37,418 nucleotides of DNA from an uncultured Saprospiraceae bacterium (lineage in GTDB: Bacteria > Bacteroidota > Bacteroidia > Chitinophagales > Saprospiraceae). The notes beneath the pieces are model-generated. The model made no database searches. It had not been told where the DNA came from and saw only the letters and a program-made list of their open reading frames with translations. Made by a program: the position numbers and the translations under genes. The stretch is from positions 1-37,418 of the forward strand of contig CALLMH010000090.1 in NCBI GenBank assembly GCA_938007965.1, written 5' to 3'. Positions 6,827 to 15,162 of this stretch are shown piece by piece (the stretch's first letter is position 1; every line of letters starts with the position of its first letter).

Positions 6827-8479
6827 GTGGCACTACCCATAAACATATCAGAACTCATCCACGGTAAGACTATAGAGTCTGAGCGATTAGAGTTTAAGCA
6901 AGGATGGAATCCAGAAGATATCATTCATTCTATGTGTGCATTTGCCAATGATATACACAACTGGGGCGGTGGCTATATTATCGTAGGTATAGAAGAAGAC
7001 AATGGACAGCCTATATTACCACCTGCAGGTCTGCCACAGCATAAGCTTGATGATATACAGAAAGAAATCATACAGTTAGGTCACAGGATATCTCCCAATT
7101 ACTTTCCGATTACAGCACCTTATCTCATAGACGGTGAGCATATATTAGTCCTATGGTGTCCTGCAGGCGATCATAGAATATATGATGCTCCCACTACACT
7201 AGGGAGTAAGGCACAGCGTCAGCCCTATATACGTATCACGTCTAATAGTATCATAGCCAAGGGTGTCAATCTACAGAGACTGCAGGAGCTGACCGCTCGC
7301 ATACCATTCGACGATAGAGTCAATAATAAGGCGACCATGCAGGATCTAGATCTAGGATTGATGAGAGAATATCTCCAAGAGATCAAGAGTGAACTATTCG
7401 ATCCTAGTGCAGCCATGGATTTCAATGATCTATGTCGCACTATGCTCATTGCTAAAGGACCTGATGAAGACATCAGACCTGTCAATGTGGGTCTTCTGTT
7501 TTTCAGTAAAGAGCCGCAGCGATTTTTTGATCGATCTAGGATAGAGTTAGTCATTCATCATGATGATTCTGGTAAGTCTTACGATGAGTATATATTCGAA
7601 GGGCCTATCCATAAGCAGTTGCGAGATACTCTATCATTTATCAAGACCAATATAATATCTGAGCATGTCGTCAAGGTGGCAGGGCAGGCTGAATCCGAGC
7701 GGTATTATAATTATCCTTATGCTGCCATAGAAGAGGCCTTGGCTAATGCGGTATATCACAAAAGCTACGAATTAGGATCACCGATAGAGATTCAAATCTT
7801 CGTAGATCATATGACCATACTCAGTTACCCTTGTCCTGTACCGCCGGTAAATGCTAAGATACTAGAGACTAAGAAAAGAATAATCGCCAGAGAATATAGA
7901 AATCGAAGAATAGGAGACTTCCTAAAAGAACTCAAACTGACGGAAGGAAGAGGAACAGGACTGCCAGCAATCTATAACGCCATGATGGATAATGGCTCAG
8001 ACAAGCCATCATTTGAGACCGATAATAGTAGCTATGTATTGGTCACTTTACCTTGTCATGAGGCAGCAATAAATAACGGAGCTAGTAACCAAGCTAGTAA
8101 CGGAGCTAGTAATGGAGCTAATTTGTTGGTTTTTAGTAATTTAGAAGAAATCGTAGCGTATTGCAACAATCAAAGTAACCAAGCTAGTAACGGAGCTAGT
8201 AACGGAGCTCGAGAGTCAGCAAAAGCAATAATTTCCAGTACTATTCACAATAAGGTAGAAGAGGTGCTTCAACTTTCGCAGGAATGGATAAATAGAGGTG
8301 ACTTGTTTGATACAATGGGTTTGACGAATCAATCTACGAATAGAAAAAAATATTTGGATCCACTACTAGAATTAGAATGGATACAGTTAGAATATCCCCA
8401 AAACCTTACACATCCTAATCAAAGATATAAAGTCACTGAATCAGGTGCAAGGTTATTAGCACTAATCGCCACAGAGTAA
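6827..8479 (+). CDS. Second AlbA_2 (Schlafen-like) ATP-binding, DNA-binding protein
   Basis: 550 residues from a GTG start at 6827. AlbA_2 features at about 10-150: ESERLEFKQGW, SMCAFANDI and GGGYIIVGIEEDNGQP. A GHKL-like ATP-binding segment follows at about 300-385 (AIEEALANAVYHKSYE, then EGRGTGLPAIYNAM). Residues about 417-432 and 449-461 are four-residue repeats (GASN/QASN). A C-terminal winged-helix region (about 480-550) ends with LTHPNQRYKVTESG, like the HPDQAYK end of the AlbA_2 protein at 575-2674, so the two share architecture while differing in length and repeat type. The 3' part after the repeats is AT-richer than the 5' part. Placed between Kiwa and the helicase and flanked by inverted heptamer tracts. 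Accessory or regulatory role in restriction is inferred only. Confidence 0.78.
   Translation: MALPINISELIHGKTIESERLEFKQGWNPEDIIHSMCAFANDIHNWGGGYIIVGIEEDNGQPILPPAGLPQHKLDDIQKEIIQLGHRISPNYFPITAPYLIDGEHILVLWCPAGDHRIYDAPTTLGSKAQRQPYIRITSNSIIAKGVNLQRLQELTARIPFDDRVNNKATMQDLDLGLMREYLQEIKSELFDPSAAMDFNDLCRTMLIAKGPDEDIRPVNVGLLFFSKEPQRFFDRSRIELVIHHDDSGKSYDEYIFEGPIHKQLRDTLSFIKTNIISEHVVKVAGQAESERYYNYPYAAIEEALANAVYHKSYELGSPIEIQIFVDHMTILSYPCPVPPVNAKILETKKRIIAREYRNRRIGDFLKELKLTEGRGTGLPAIYNAMMDNGSDKPSFETDNSSYVLVTLPCHEAAINNGASNQASNGASNGANLLVFSNLEEIVAYCNNQSNQASNGASNGARESAKAIISSTIHNKVEEVLQLSQEWINRGDLFDTMGLTNQSTNRKKYLDPLLELEWIQLEYPQNLTHPNQRYKVTESGARLLALIATE
8075..8209 (+). repeat. Two arrays of 12-bp coding repeat (GASN/QASN)
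   Basis: Array one (8075-8122) has four 12-base units of the type AAC-GGA-GCT-AGT; array two (8171-8209) has about three more, with a unique 48-base spacer between them. Translation gives NGAS or NQAS units. Codons are nearly identical between units, which points to recent amplification. As in the other AlbA_2 gene, the repeats sit between the ATPase body and the winged helix. Confidence 0.88.
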
Positions 8480-8495
8480 TCATGAGCAAATCAAA

Positions 8496-8524
8496 ACCAT
8501 TAACCATTAATAATTAACAATTAG
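8496..8524. repeat. Heptamer repeat tract, junction 5 (second AlbA_2 / helicase), inverted orientation
   Basis: ACCATTAACCATTAATAATTAACAATTAG fills the gap before the helicase start, which is a TTG four bases further on. Same orientation as junction 4, opposite to junctions 1-3. More diverged than junction 1. Confidence 0.75.
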
Positions 8525-8527
8525 TAT

Positions 8528-11500
8528 TTGGACTTTATAGATAACATAAACAAAAAACTAGGCACAGACCTCAAAGAGAATATCAAACGAGGAGCAACCT
8601 TGAGTGTTGCAGCCTCTTCATTTTCTATCTATTCTTATGAGATGCTGCATAAGGAATTGAGCAAGATAGAAGAATTGAGATTTATCTTCACCTCGCCTGC
8701 ATTCATCGAAGAGTCTTTCGCTAAGGAGGCTAGGAAATTTTACATACCTCATATTTTCCATGAGGCTGATCTCTGTGGTGGTGAGTTTGAGCTGCGTCTC
8801 ATGAGCAAGCTAGGTCAAAGAGCTATAGCCAAAGAATGTGCTGAGTGGGTCAGAGATAAGGTGACATTCAAAACCAATAGAAAGAGCACTCAACCACTCC
8901 CAGGATTTATCCATCTCAATAATGATAGCGACCACGATATAGCGTACTCTAATGTACAAGGCTTTACGACTGTCGACCTTGGTTTTAGTCATAAGCCAGG
9001 ATTCCCTACCATGATACAAAAGACGGAATACCCATACAGTGCTCAGTATCTAGAACATTTCAATCAGATATGGAAAGATGATGAAGCCCTCAAAGATGTA
9101 ACAGATAAGGTACAAGAGTACTTTCACAATGCCTACAAGGACAATAGCCCAGAGTATATCTATTTCATCACATTGTATAATATCTTCAATGAGTTCTTAG
9201 ATGATCTATCACTAGATAATATGCCCAATGAGCAGCTAGGATTCAAAGAGACGGTGGTGTGGAGCAAGCTGTATAACTTCCAGCAAGATGCCGTCATCGG
9301 AGCCATCAATAAGCTAGAGAAATACAATGGCTGCATCATAGCCGATAGTGTAGGGCTAGGTAAGACCTTCTCTGCCCTTGGTGTCATTAAGTATTACGAA
9401 ATGCGAAATAAGGACGTACTCGTACTATGTCCAAAGAAGCTCGAAGACAATTGGAACACCTACAGACATAATGATACGACTAACATCTTAGCTGGTGATC
9501 GGCTACGCTATGATGTGCTCTTTCATACTGATCTCTCTCGTGAGTCAGGCGATAGCAATGGTCGTAAACTAGAGCAAGTCAACTGGGGCAACTATGGTCT
9601 GGTAGTCATCGACGAATCGCATAATTTCAGAAATAACAATACCGTAGAAGGTAAAGAGAATAGATATCAAAAGCTACTCAATAAAATCGTCAAAGACGGT
9701 ATAGAGACCAAAGTATTGATGCTCTCTGCCACTCCTGTCAACAATAGATTCAATGACCTCAGAAATCAATTAGCCTTAGCGTACGAAGGTAATCCTGATA
9801 ACATCAATGCCAATCTTGACATAGGTAAAGGAATAGATGACGTATTCAAGAGTGCACAGAAGAAATTCAACAAGTGGACTAAGAAACCGATAGCCGAGCG
9901 AGTGTCTGACGACCTTACGAATGACCTCGACGATGACTTCTTTATCATTCTTGATTCGCTTACCATAGCAAGATCTCGTAAGCATATTACGACATATTAC
10001 GACACATCGGATATCGGTCGATTCCCAGATAGAAACGAACCCGTATCTCGCAGAAGTAAATTGACCCTAGATGATAGAGTTACCTTTTCGCAGATAGCAG
10101 AACATTTATATCAACTTAACTTATCAGTGTATACACCTCTTAACTATTTACTTCCTAGTAAAGAGCAGCACTATGCAGATCTATACGATAGTAAGGTGCG
10201 GTCTGGTACATCTCGATTAACTCAGAAAGATAGGGAAGGTGGTCTGAAGACATTGATGATGATCAATCTACTCAAGAGGATAGAGAGCTCTGTTCATTCC
10301 TTCCGTCTTACGGTGCAAAAACTCAATGAACAGATATTAACAGCCCAAAAGGCCATAGCATCTGGAGAAGACAAAGAATATGAAGGCATACAAGCCAAGA
10401 TACGAGATGGATCCTTTGACATGGATAGTGACTGGGGATCACAAGAAGGTATATTCGGTAAGAATGTAAAAGTCCATGTATCAGATATGGATGTACGCAG
10501 ATGGGGCGAAGACTTGGAAGAAGATCGTATCATTCTTAATCAATTATTAGAACTCATAGATGGCATAGATGGTGAGGATGATAACAAGCTACAGGAGCTT
10601 CTAGCCCTTATCGATAATAAGGTCAATAATCCGTTGAATACTGATAATAAAAAAGTAATCATATTTACAGCATTCGCTGATACTGCCAATTACCTAGCGA
10701 CGAATCTATTTCCGTATTATGAAGAGCACTTTGGCCTTCACTCGGCAGTGATCACAGGTAGTAAAAATCAGACCAATGCACCAGGAGTAAAGTCAACTAT
10801 CAATTCTCTACTCACATGCTTTTCTCCGAGGTCAAAAGATAAAGCAGCTACCTTCCCTAATGTAAATGCTTCCATTGATATACTGATAGCTACTGATTGT
10901 ATCTCTGAGGGGCAGAACCTTCAGGACTGTGACTATCTTATCAATTACGATATCCATTGGAATCCAGTACGTATCATTCAGCGATTTGGAAGGATAGATA
11001 GAATTGGTTCCATCAATGACAATATCAGCTTGGTCAATTTCTGGCCAGATGTAGAGCTTGATGCTTATATCAATCTCAAAAGCAGAGTAGAAAGCCGTAT
11101 GCACATTACCAATATGGCCGCCACTGGTGATGACAATATTCTCAACCAAAATGAAAAAGACCTAGAGTATAGAAAAGTACAGTTAGAGAAGCTGCAAAGT
11201 GAGGTAGTAGATCTAGAAGATCTTAGAGAAGGAGTAAGCATTACTGATCTTGGTCTCAATGATTTCAGGATTGATCTTTCTAACTACTTTAAGCAATATG
11301 GAGAATTACGAAATATTCCAGAAGGCCTTCATGCCATTGTCCCTTCATCAGAAATATCGCCTCCAGGAGTAATTTTTGTTTTAAAGAATATCAATACATC
11401 AGTCAATATCAATAAATCGAATAGACTGCATCCGTACTACATTGTTCACATGGATATGAATGGCGATGTGATCTTTAATCATGTAGAATCCAAGAAGATA

Positions 11501-11761
11501 CTTGATGCCATGCGAAAGCTTTGTAAAGGAAATACAGAACCAATCATGTCATTATGCAATACTGTAAATGAAGACACTAATGATTATCAGGATATGACAA
11601 CATATTCTGAGCTACTTAAAAAGAGTATTGGCTCCATACTTAATAAAGAAGAAGAAAAAGACATAAAAAGCCTATTCTCTTCAGGTGGCACTACAGCGTT
11701 AACAGACAAGATCAAAGGCTTAGAAGATTTCAAACTCATCTCATTCTTAATCGTAAAGTAA
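8528..11761 (+). CDS. SNF2/DEAD-like helicase with PLD-like N-terminal domain
   Basis: 1077 residues from a TTG start; the first in-frame ATG is at residue 39 and would cut into the N-terminal domain. Motifs seen: GLGKT (Walker A) at 276-280, DESH (Walker B) at 362-365, SATP at 400-403, and in the second RecA lobe ATDCISEGQNLQ with QRFGRIDR at 818-825. This is a superfamily 2 translocase of the Rad54/SNF2-related group. The first ~230 residues resemble the PLD-like region of the helicases annotated phospholipase-D-like/helicase-related, but no canonical HxK(x4)D motif is visible, so that domain may be catalytically dead. Such helicases are typically paired with DUF4391 and found with Mod-like methyltransferases, as here. 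Its stop overlaps the next start by one base (TAATG). Confidence 0.85.
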   Translation: MDFIDNINKKLGTDLKENIKRGATLSVAASSFSIYSYEMLHKELSKIEELRFIFTSPAFIEESFAKEARKFYIPHIFHEADLCGGEFELRLMSKLGQRAIAKECAEWVRDKVTFKTNRKSTQPLPGFIHLNNDSDHDIAYSNVQGFTTVDLGFSHKPGFPTMIQKTEYPYSAQYLEHFNQIWKDDEALKDVTDKVQEYFHNAYKDNSPEYIYFITLYNIFNEFLDDLSLDNMPNEQLGFKETVVWSKLYNFQQDAVIGAINKLEKYNGCIIADSVGLGKTFSALGVIKYYEMRNKDVLVLCPKKLEDNWNTYRHNDTTNILAGDRLRYDVLFHTDLSRESGDSNGRKLEQVNWGNYGLVVIDESHNFRNNNTVEGKENRYQKLLNKIVKDGIETKVLMLSATPVNNRFNDLRNQLALAYEGNPDNINANLDIGKGIDDVFKSAQKKFNKWTKKPIAERVSDDLTNDLDDDFFIILDSLTIARSRKHITTYYDTSDIGRFPDRNEPVSRRSKLTLDDRVTFSQIAEHLYQLNLSVYTPLNYLLPSKEQHYADLYDSKVRSGTSRLTQKDREGGLKTLMMINLLKRIESSVHSFRLTVQKLNEQILTAQKAIASGEDKEYEGIQAKIRDGSFDMDSDWGSQEGIFGKNVKVHVSDMDVRRWGEDLEEDRIILNQLLELIDGIDGEDDNKLQELLALIDNKVNNPLNTDNKKVIIFTAFADTANYLATNLFPYYEEHFGLHSAVITGSKNQTNAPGVKSTINSLLTCFSPRSKDKAATFPNVNASIDILIATDCISEGQNLQDCDYLINYDIHWNPVRIIQRFGRIDRIGSINDNISLVNFWPDVELDAYINLKSRVESRMHITNMAATGDDNILNQNEKDLEYRKVQLEKLQSEVVDLEDLREGVSITDLGLNDFRIDLSNYFKQYGELRNIPEGLHAIVPSSEISPPGVIFVLKNINTSVNINKSNRLHPYYIVHMDMNGDVIFNHVESKKILDAMRKLCKGNTEPIMSLCNTVNEDTNDYQDMTTYSELLKKSIGSILNKEEEKDIKSLFSSGGTTALTDKIKGLEDFKLISFLIVK

Positions 11762-12420
11762 TGAAGATTCTAGACCTTCCCATATCAGCCAAGTTTGAGC
11801 GAGTCATTCCTAAGAATGCTTTTGATGCATATACCAATACAAAGCAGAAGACTCTATTCAAAGATCAAGTCTTAAGGATTACATGGTTGTACAAATTATC
11901 TAAAGAGACAGTTAATCTTTGTCATGATACAATAGCCGAGGTGCAAGTATTTGTAGTTGAATTAAAAAAATGGTCTACGATAAAATCAATTCTTGAGATC
12001 ATCGACAAAGCGATACCATATCATATCATCTTTGTGGTAAGATATGATGGCGAATCTTACGTATCCACCTCAGCAAAACATTTACAAAAATTTGATGAAA
12101 ACAAGGCTGTAATTGATCACACGTTTATTTCAGCATGGTTCCAAGATGATGCATTACCATATCATATTAATCTACAAGAATCGATAGACAAAAGCTATAG
12201 AGATTTGTGCGCTCAATTGTGTGATCGCTACATAGCAGCTAGTCTTACATATGCTGAGCTAGTAAATGAAGAAATAGAAATAAGAAAGATTAAGAATGAA
12301 ATTAAGTTCCTAAGATCCAAAGTCAAGAAATCTAAACAATTCAATAAAAAAGTAGAATTGAATATGCAGTTGAAGAAGGTAGAGAAAGGTTTGGAGAAGT
12401 ATTACAATATCGATAAATAG
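11761..12420 (+). CDS. DUF4391 protein, partner of the preceding helicase
   Basis: 219 residues. The sequence matches the DUF4391 pattern: an N-terminal ILDLPISAKFERVIPKNAF, a middle with KLSKETVNLCHD and AEVQVFVVELK, IPYHIIFVVRYDGESYV, and a charged C-terminal helical coil of about 45 residues (EIEIRKIKNEIKFLRSKVKK). Function of DUF4391 is not established; the family is known mostly from its place next to PLD/SNF2 helicases and methyltransferases in defence loci. The ATG overlaps the helicase stop by one base, so the two are almost certainly translated together and probably act together. It is the last gene of the island; no convincing terminator is seen in the 131 bases that follow before the convergent gene. 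Confidence 0.78.
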   Translation: MKILDLPISAKFERVIPKNAFDAYTNTKQKTLFKDQVLRITWLYKLSKETVNLCHDTIAEVQVFVVELKKWSTIKSILEIIDKAIPYHIIFVVRYDGESYVSTSAKHLQKFDENKAVIDHTFISAWFQDDALPYHINLQESIDKSYRDLCAQLCDRYIAASLTYAELVNEEIEIRKIKNEIKFLRSKVKKSKQFNKKVELNMQLKKVEKGLEKYYNIDK

Positions 12421-12551
12421 ACAATTATAGAACTTCTAACTATCGGCTCCTACATAATAGATGAAGTTAAAAAATTAGTTTGATCCTATCAGCATCTAAT
12501 AAAAAATAGAAAGCCGAAAACCCTGAATTGAAAATTGGGCTAGTTACTACT

Positions 12552-13049
12552 CTAAACTGCCCACAAACTTCGAGCCTCCGCATCCAAAACTTCATAAGAC
12601 AACTTATGCTTCTTCAAGTACTGCTCATACACCTCAAATAATCTATCTCTGTCATCAGGATTCTCCCTCAGTGGATCTGCTACCCATGGGATATCGGGCT
12701 TGCATAGCAGATAATGTTTCTGATCTACATTGTTATTAGGAAGACCGATGGACTTACCGAATACTTCCATCGCCCAGATATCTATAGTGATGATATCCGT
12801 ATCACATATGATGACGGGATACGCTTGATGCGCTTCTGCTTCTTGGATATTTTGGCAACGGGCCATAGTCTCTAGATCCGAGTATTCATACCCGAGATCC
12901 GCTTTCTGCGCTAGATATGTCCTTGCAAACTCCGTAACTATAGGCACTCCATAATCGGATTTCAGTCGATTGACTAATGTAGTCTTGCCACTGGATTCAG
13001 GACCAGTGACGACGATGATCTGTTTTCCTTTTGGAATGTTGGTTCTCAT
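12552..13049 (-). CDS. NadR-type nicotinamide riboside kinase-like ATPase
   Basis: 165 residues with Walker A GPESSGKT at 16-23, then VTEFARTYL and a DTD motif (ICDTDIITIDIW), and a lid-like WVADPLRENPDDRDRLF. This is the pattern of the ribosylnicotinamide kinase domain of NadR, here alone without the adenylyltransferase and HTH domains. The enzyme would phosphorylate nicotinamide riboside to NMN in NAD salvage. It is the last gene of a likely three-gene unit: the M16 peptidase ends nine bases upstream, and Aat precedes that. No link between NAD salvage and the other two genes is known to me. A broader AAA_28 kinase is the alternative. Confidence 0.78.
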   Translation of the reverse strand: MRTNIPKGKQIIVVTGPESSGKTTLVNRLKSDYGVPIVTEFARTYLAQKADLGYEYSDLETMARCQNIQEAEAHQAYPVIICDTDIITIDIWAMEVFGKSIGLPNNNVDQKHYLLCKPDIPWVADPLRENPDDRDRLFEVYEQYLKKHKLSYEVLDAEARSLWAV

Positions 13050-13058
13050 TTATAATCG

Positions 13059-14318
13059 TTATGACACCGAGCTACTCACTGTTTTATTGGGGAGATAGGT
13101 GAGTTCTGTACAGTTTTCTTTTCGGAATATCTTCTTAGCCACTCTCTGTATGTCTGCGCTTGTTACTTTTTGATATGCTGCCGCTTCTTTGTTGATCAGA
13201 TCAGCATCACCCAGCAATTCGAAATATGCGAGGCTCATCGACTTATGAAGGATATTTACCTCTGAGTATTCGAGACTGCTCTCTATTTTATTTTGTAGCT
13301 TATTCAGCTCTCTACTATCTATAGCTTCATTGACTAGAATCTCTAGTTCTTTCCAGATTGCTGTTTTCGCAGCTTCGAGATCCACATTTTTATTCGGTCG
13401 CCCTTCGATGATGAACATCCCTGGATCGAATGTACCTGAGATATAAGCATCTATTTGGCTGAATAGAGGATTGACTTTATGAAGTCTTTGGTACAATCTC
13501 GAGGATCGGCCATTACTCAGCACATCAGATAATAGATCGTATGCGTAGTAATCTTCATGATCTCTAGCGACCATATGAAACGATAAGTAGATCGCTGGTA
13601 TAGGAGCATTACCAGTAACAGTCTGTTGCCTAAATGCCGTTTGTTCGGGTTCTTGTTTTAGGTGTCTCTCATACTTTTGCCCCTGAGGAATATCTCCAAA
13701 CCACTTCTCTACAGATGCTTTTGCGTCTTTCACTTTTACATTTCCTGAGATGACTAAGATGGCATTCTGAGTAGTGTAGTGTTTGTGGAAGAAGTTCTTT
13801 ACATCAGTCAGTACAGCATCTTCTATATGAGATATTTCTTTTCCGATTGTTGGCCAGCTGTAGCTATGTTCTTTGTATGCTAGGCTAGATAGATGGTGCC
13901 ATACATCCCCGTAAGGTTCGGTGAGGCAGGTCTCTTTAAATTCTTCGACGACCACTTTCTTCTGGACATCTAGGGCATTCTGTGAGAAGTTAAGTTGTTT
14001 CATTCTATCGGATTCGAGCCAGAGTACAGTTTCCAAATTTTCGGCTGGTACGACATCATAAAAATTTGTCATATCTGTATTCGTGAAAGCATTATTCTCC
14101 CCACCAGCATTCTGTATCGGACCGTCGAAGTCGGGCGCATTTGCTGATCCGCCGAACATCAGATGTTCGAATAGATGGGCAAAACCTGTCATCCGCGAAT
14201 CTTCGTCTCTAGAACCTACATCATATACGACATTCACAGCGACCATAGGCGAACTATCATCTTCATGGACGATCACTCTGAGGCCATTGTCTAAGGTATA
14301 TTTTTCGAATTTTATCAT
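13059..14318 (-). CDS. M16 family zinc metallopeptidase
   Basis: 419 residues. The inverted zinc motif HLFEH is at residues 48-52, and an acidic cluster at 125-129 (VVVEEFKE) holds the likely third zinc ligand, about 76 residues on as in the family. The second half (from about 190) is the inactive-type M16 domain. Size fits the single-chain M16B group related to mitochondrial processing peptidase and PqqL-like proteins of Bacteroidota. No signal peptide is visible, so a cytoplasmic location is likely, although exported members exist. The ATG overlaps the aat stop (ATGA), and the kinase gene follows nine bases on. Substrate unknown. Confidence 0.88.
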   Translation of the reverse strand: MIKFEKYTLDNGLRVIVHEDDSSPMVAVNVVYDVGSRDEDSRMTGFAHLFEHLMFGGSANAPDFDGPIQNAGGENNAFTNTDMTNFYDVVPAENLETVLWLESDRMKQLNFSQNALDVQKKVVVEEFKETCLTEPYGDVWHHLSSLAYKEHSYSWPTIGKEISHIEDAVLTDVKNFFHKHYTTQNAILVISGNVKVKDAKASVEKWFGDIPQGQKYERHLKQEPEQTAFRQQTVTGNAPIPAIYLSFHMVARDHEDYYAYDLLSDVLSNGRSSRLYQRLHKVNPLFSQIDAYISGTFDPGMFIIEGRPNKNVDLEAAKTAIWKELEILVNEAIDSRELNKLQNKIESSLEYSEVNILHKSMSLAYFELLGDADLINKEAAAYQKVTSADIQRVAKKIFRKENCTELTYLPNKTVSSSVS

Positions 14319-15034
14319 ATTTTCTTTATGAGGTCTGGAATCGGATATTTATTGAATTGTGAATTCCAATCTCCGTAAATTGTTTTTTCATAGATATTGG
14401 ACCGCAAGATACTCAAGAAAACACTCCTACTGATATACCTACCTCCCATACTTTTGAGGTGAGAATTAGGCATTTGGCAGTCGATGATTTCATATCCATT
14501 TTTTCGTAAGACTGATGCGAGGCTTATCAGTGCAAATTTTGAAGCGTTACTTACCCTACTAAACATGGACTCTCCGAAGAATACTTTACCAAGTGATACT
14601 CCATACAATCCGCCGACCAACTTTTCTTCTTGCCAGACTTCTACACTATGCGCTACTCCTATCTTATGCAATCCGATGTAAGCTTCCTTTATATCTTCTG
14701 AGATCCAAGTACCAGGCTGATTGTGTCTTTTTATTTTTTCGCAAGCATTGATTACACCTTCGAAATCTTGATCAAATGATAGTTTAAATTTTTCTTGATT
14801 GAAATAAGGACGCATACTCTTCGAAATCCTTATGTCCTCTGTGAATATTACAAATCTCGGATTCGGATGCCACCAAATTATAGGCTCATCGGGATTGAAC
14901 CAAGGAAAATATCCATACTGGTAAGCAAGTAATAATCGATCAGTTCCCAAGTCACCTCCAATAGCCACTACTCCTTCATCATTAGCTAGATCAGGATGTG
15001 GAAAAATGATATCTTTAGGATTTAATATTATCAT
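14315..15034 (-). CDS. aat: Leucyl/phenylalanyl-tRNA--protein transferase
   Basis: 239 residues with the family's usual length and motifs: FPHPDLANDEGVVAIGGDL near the N-terminus, YGYFPWFNPDEPIIWWHPNPR at about 40-60, and FGESMFSRVSNASKFAL in the middle. The enzyme moves Leu or Phe from tRNA onto proteins with N-terminal Arg or Lys, creating an N-degron. The destabilising residue is then read by ClpS, whose gene lies just upstream at 15163-15474 on the same strand. The two are in separate transcription units because a terminator hairpin lies between them. The stop overlaps the M16 peptidase start by four bases. Confidence 0.95.
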   Translation of the reverse strand: MIILNPKDIIFPHPDLANDEGVVAIGGDLGTDRLLLAYQYGYFPWFNPDEPIIWWHPNPRFVIFTEDIRISKSMRPYFNQEKFKLSFDQDFEGVINACEKIKRHNQPGTWISEDIKEAYIGLHKIGVAHSVEVWQEEKLVGGLYGVSLGKVFFGESMFSRVSNASKFALISLASVLRKNGYEIIDCQMPNSHLKSMGGRYISRSVFLSILRSNIYEKTIYGDWNSQFNKYPIPDLIKKI

Positions 15035-15074
15035 CTAATAAGGGTGGTGTAGTGTAATCACGCTGCTGTGATTT

Positions 15075-15108
15075 AAGAAAAAAGGCAATGACTAAAACGT
15101 CATTGCCT
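15075..15108 (-). terminator. Rho-independent terminator after clpS
   Basis: A perfect 10-bp stem, AGGCAATGAC and GTCATTGCCT, at 15083-15092 and 15099-15108 with a six-base loop. On the - strand the hairpin is followed by a T run (A run at 15075-15083 on +). It lies 55 bases after the clpS stop and before the aat start, so it ends the peroxiredoxin-clpS unit. Confidence 0.88.
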
Positions 15109-15162
15109 ATATTTTGGAATCACTTGTCTATCAGACAGCCATTCTATATTTTAAATTTTAAA

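Noticed and set aside
522-8524. The heptamer tracts as a CRISPR array
   Set aside because: Units are seven bases with no unique spacers; tracts are at gene junctions, and no cas genes are present.
1-12420. Island as BREX or DISARM
   Set aside because: No PglZ, BrxC/BrxL, DUF1998 or other signature genes are present; Mod is of type III style.
12421-12551. Terminator between DUF4391 and the convergent kinase gene
   Set aside because: Only an imperfect CCC..GGG stem with a bulge and no T run was seen.
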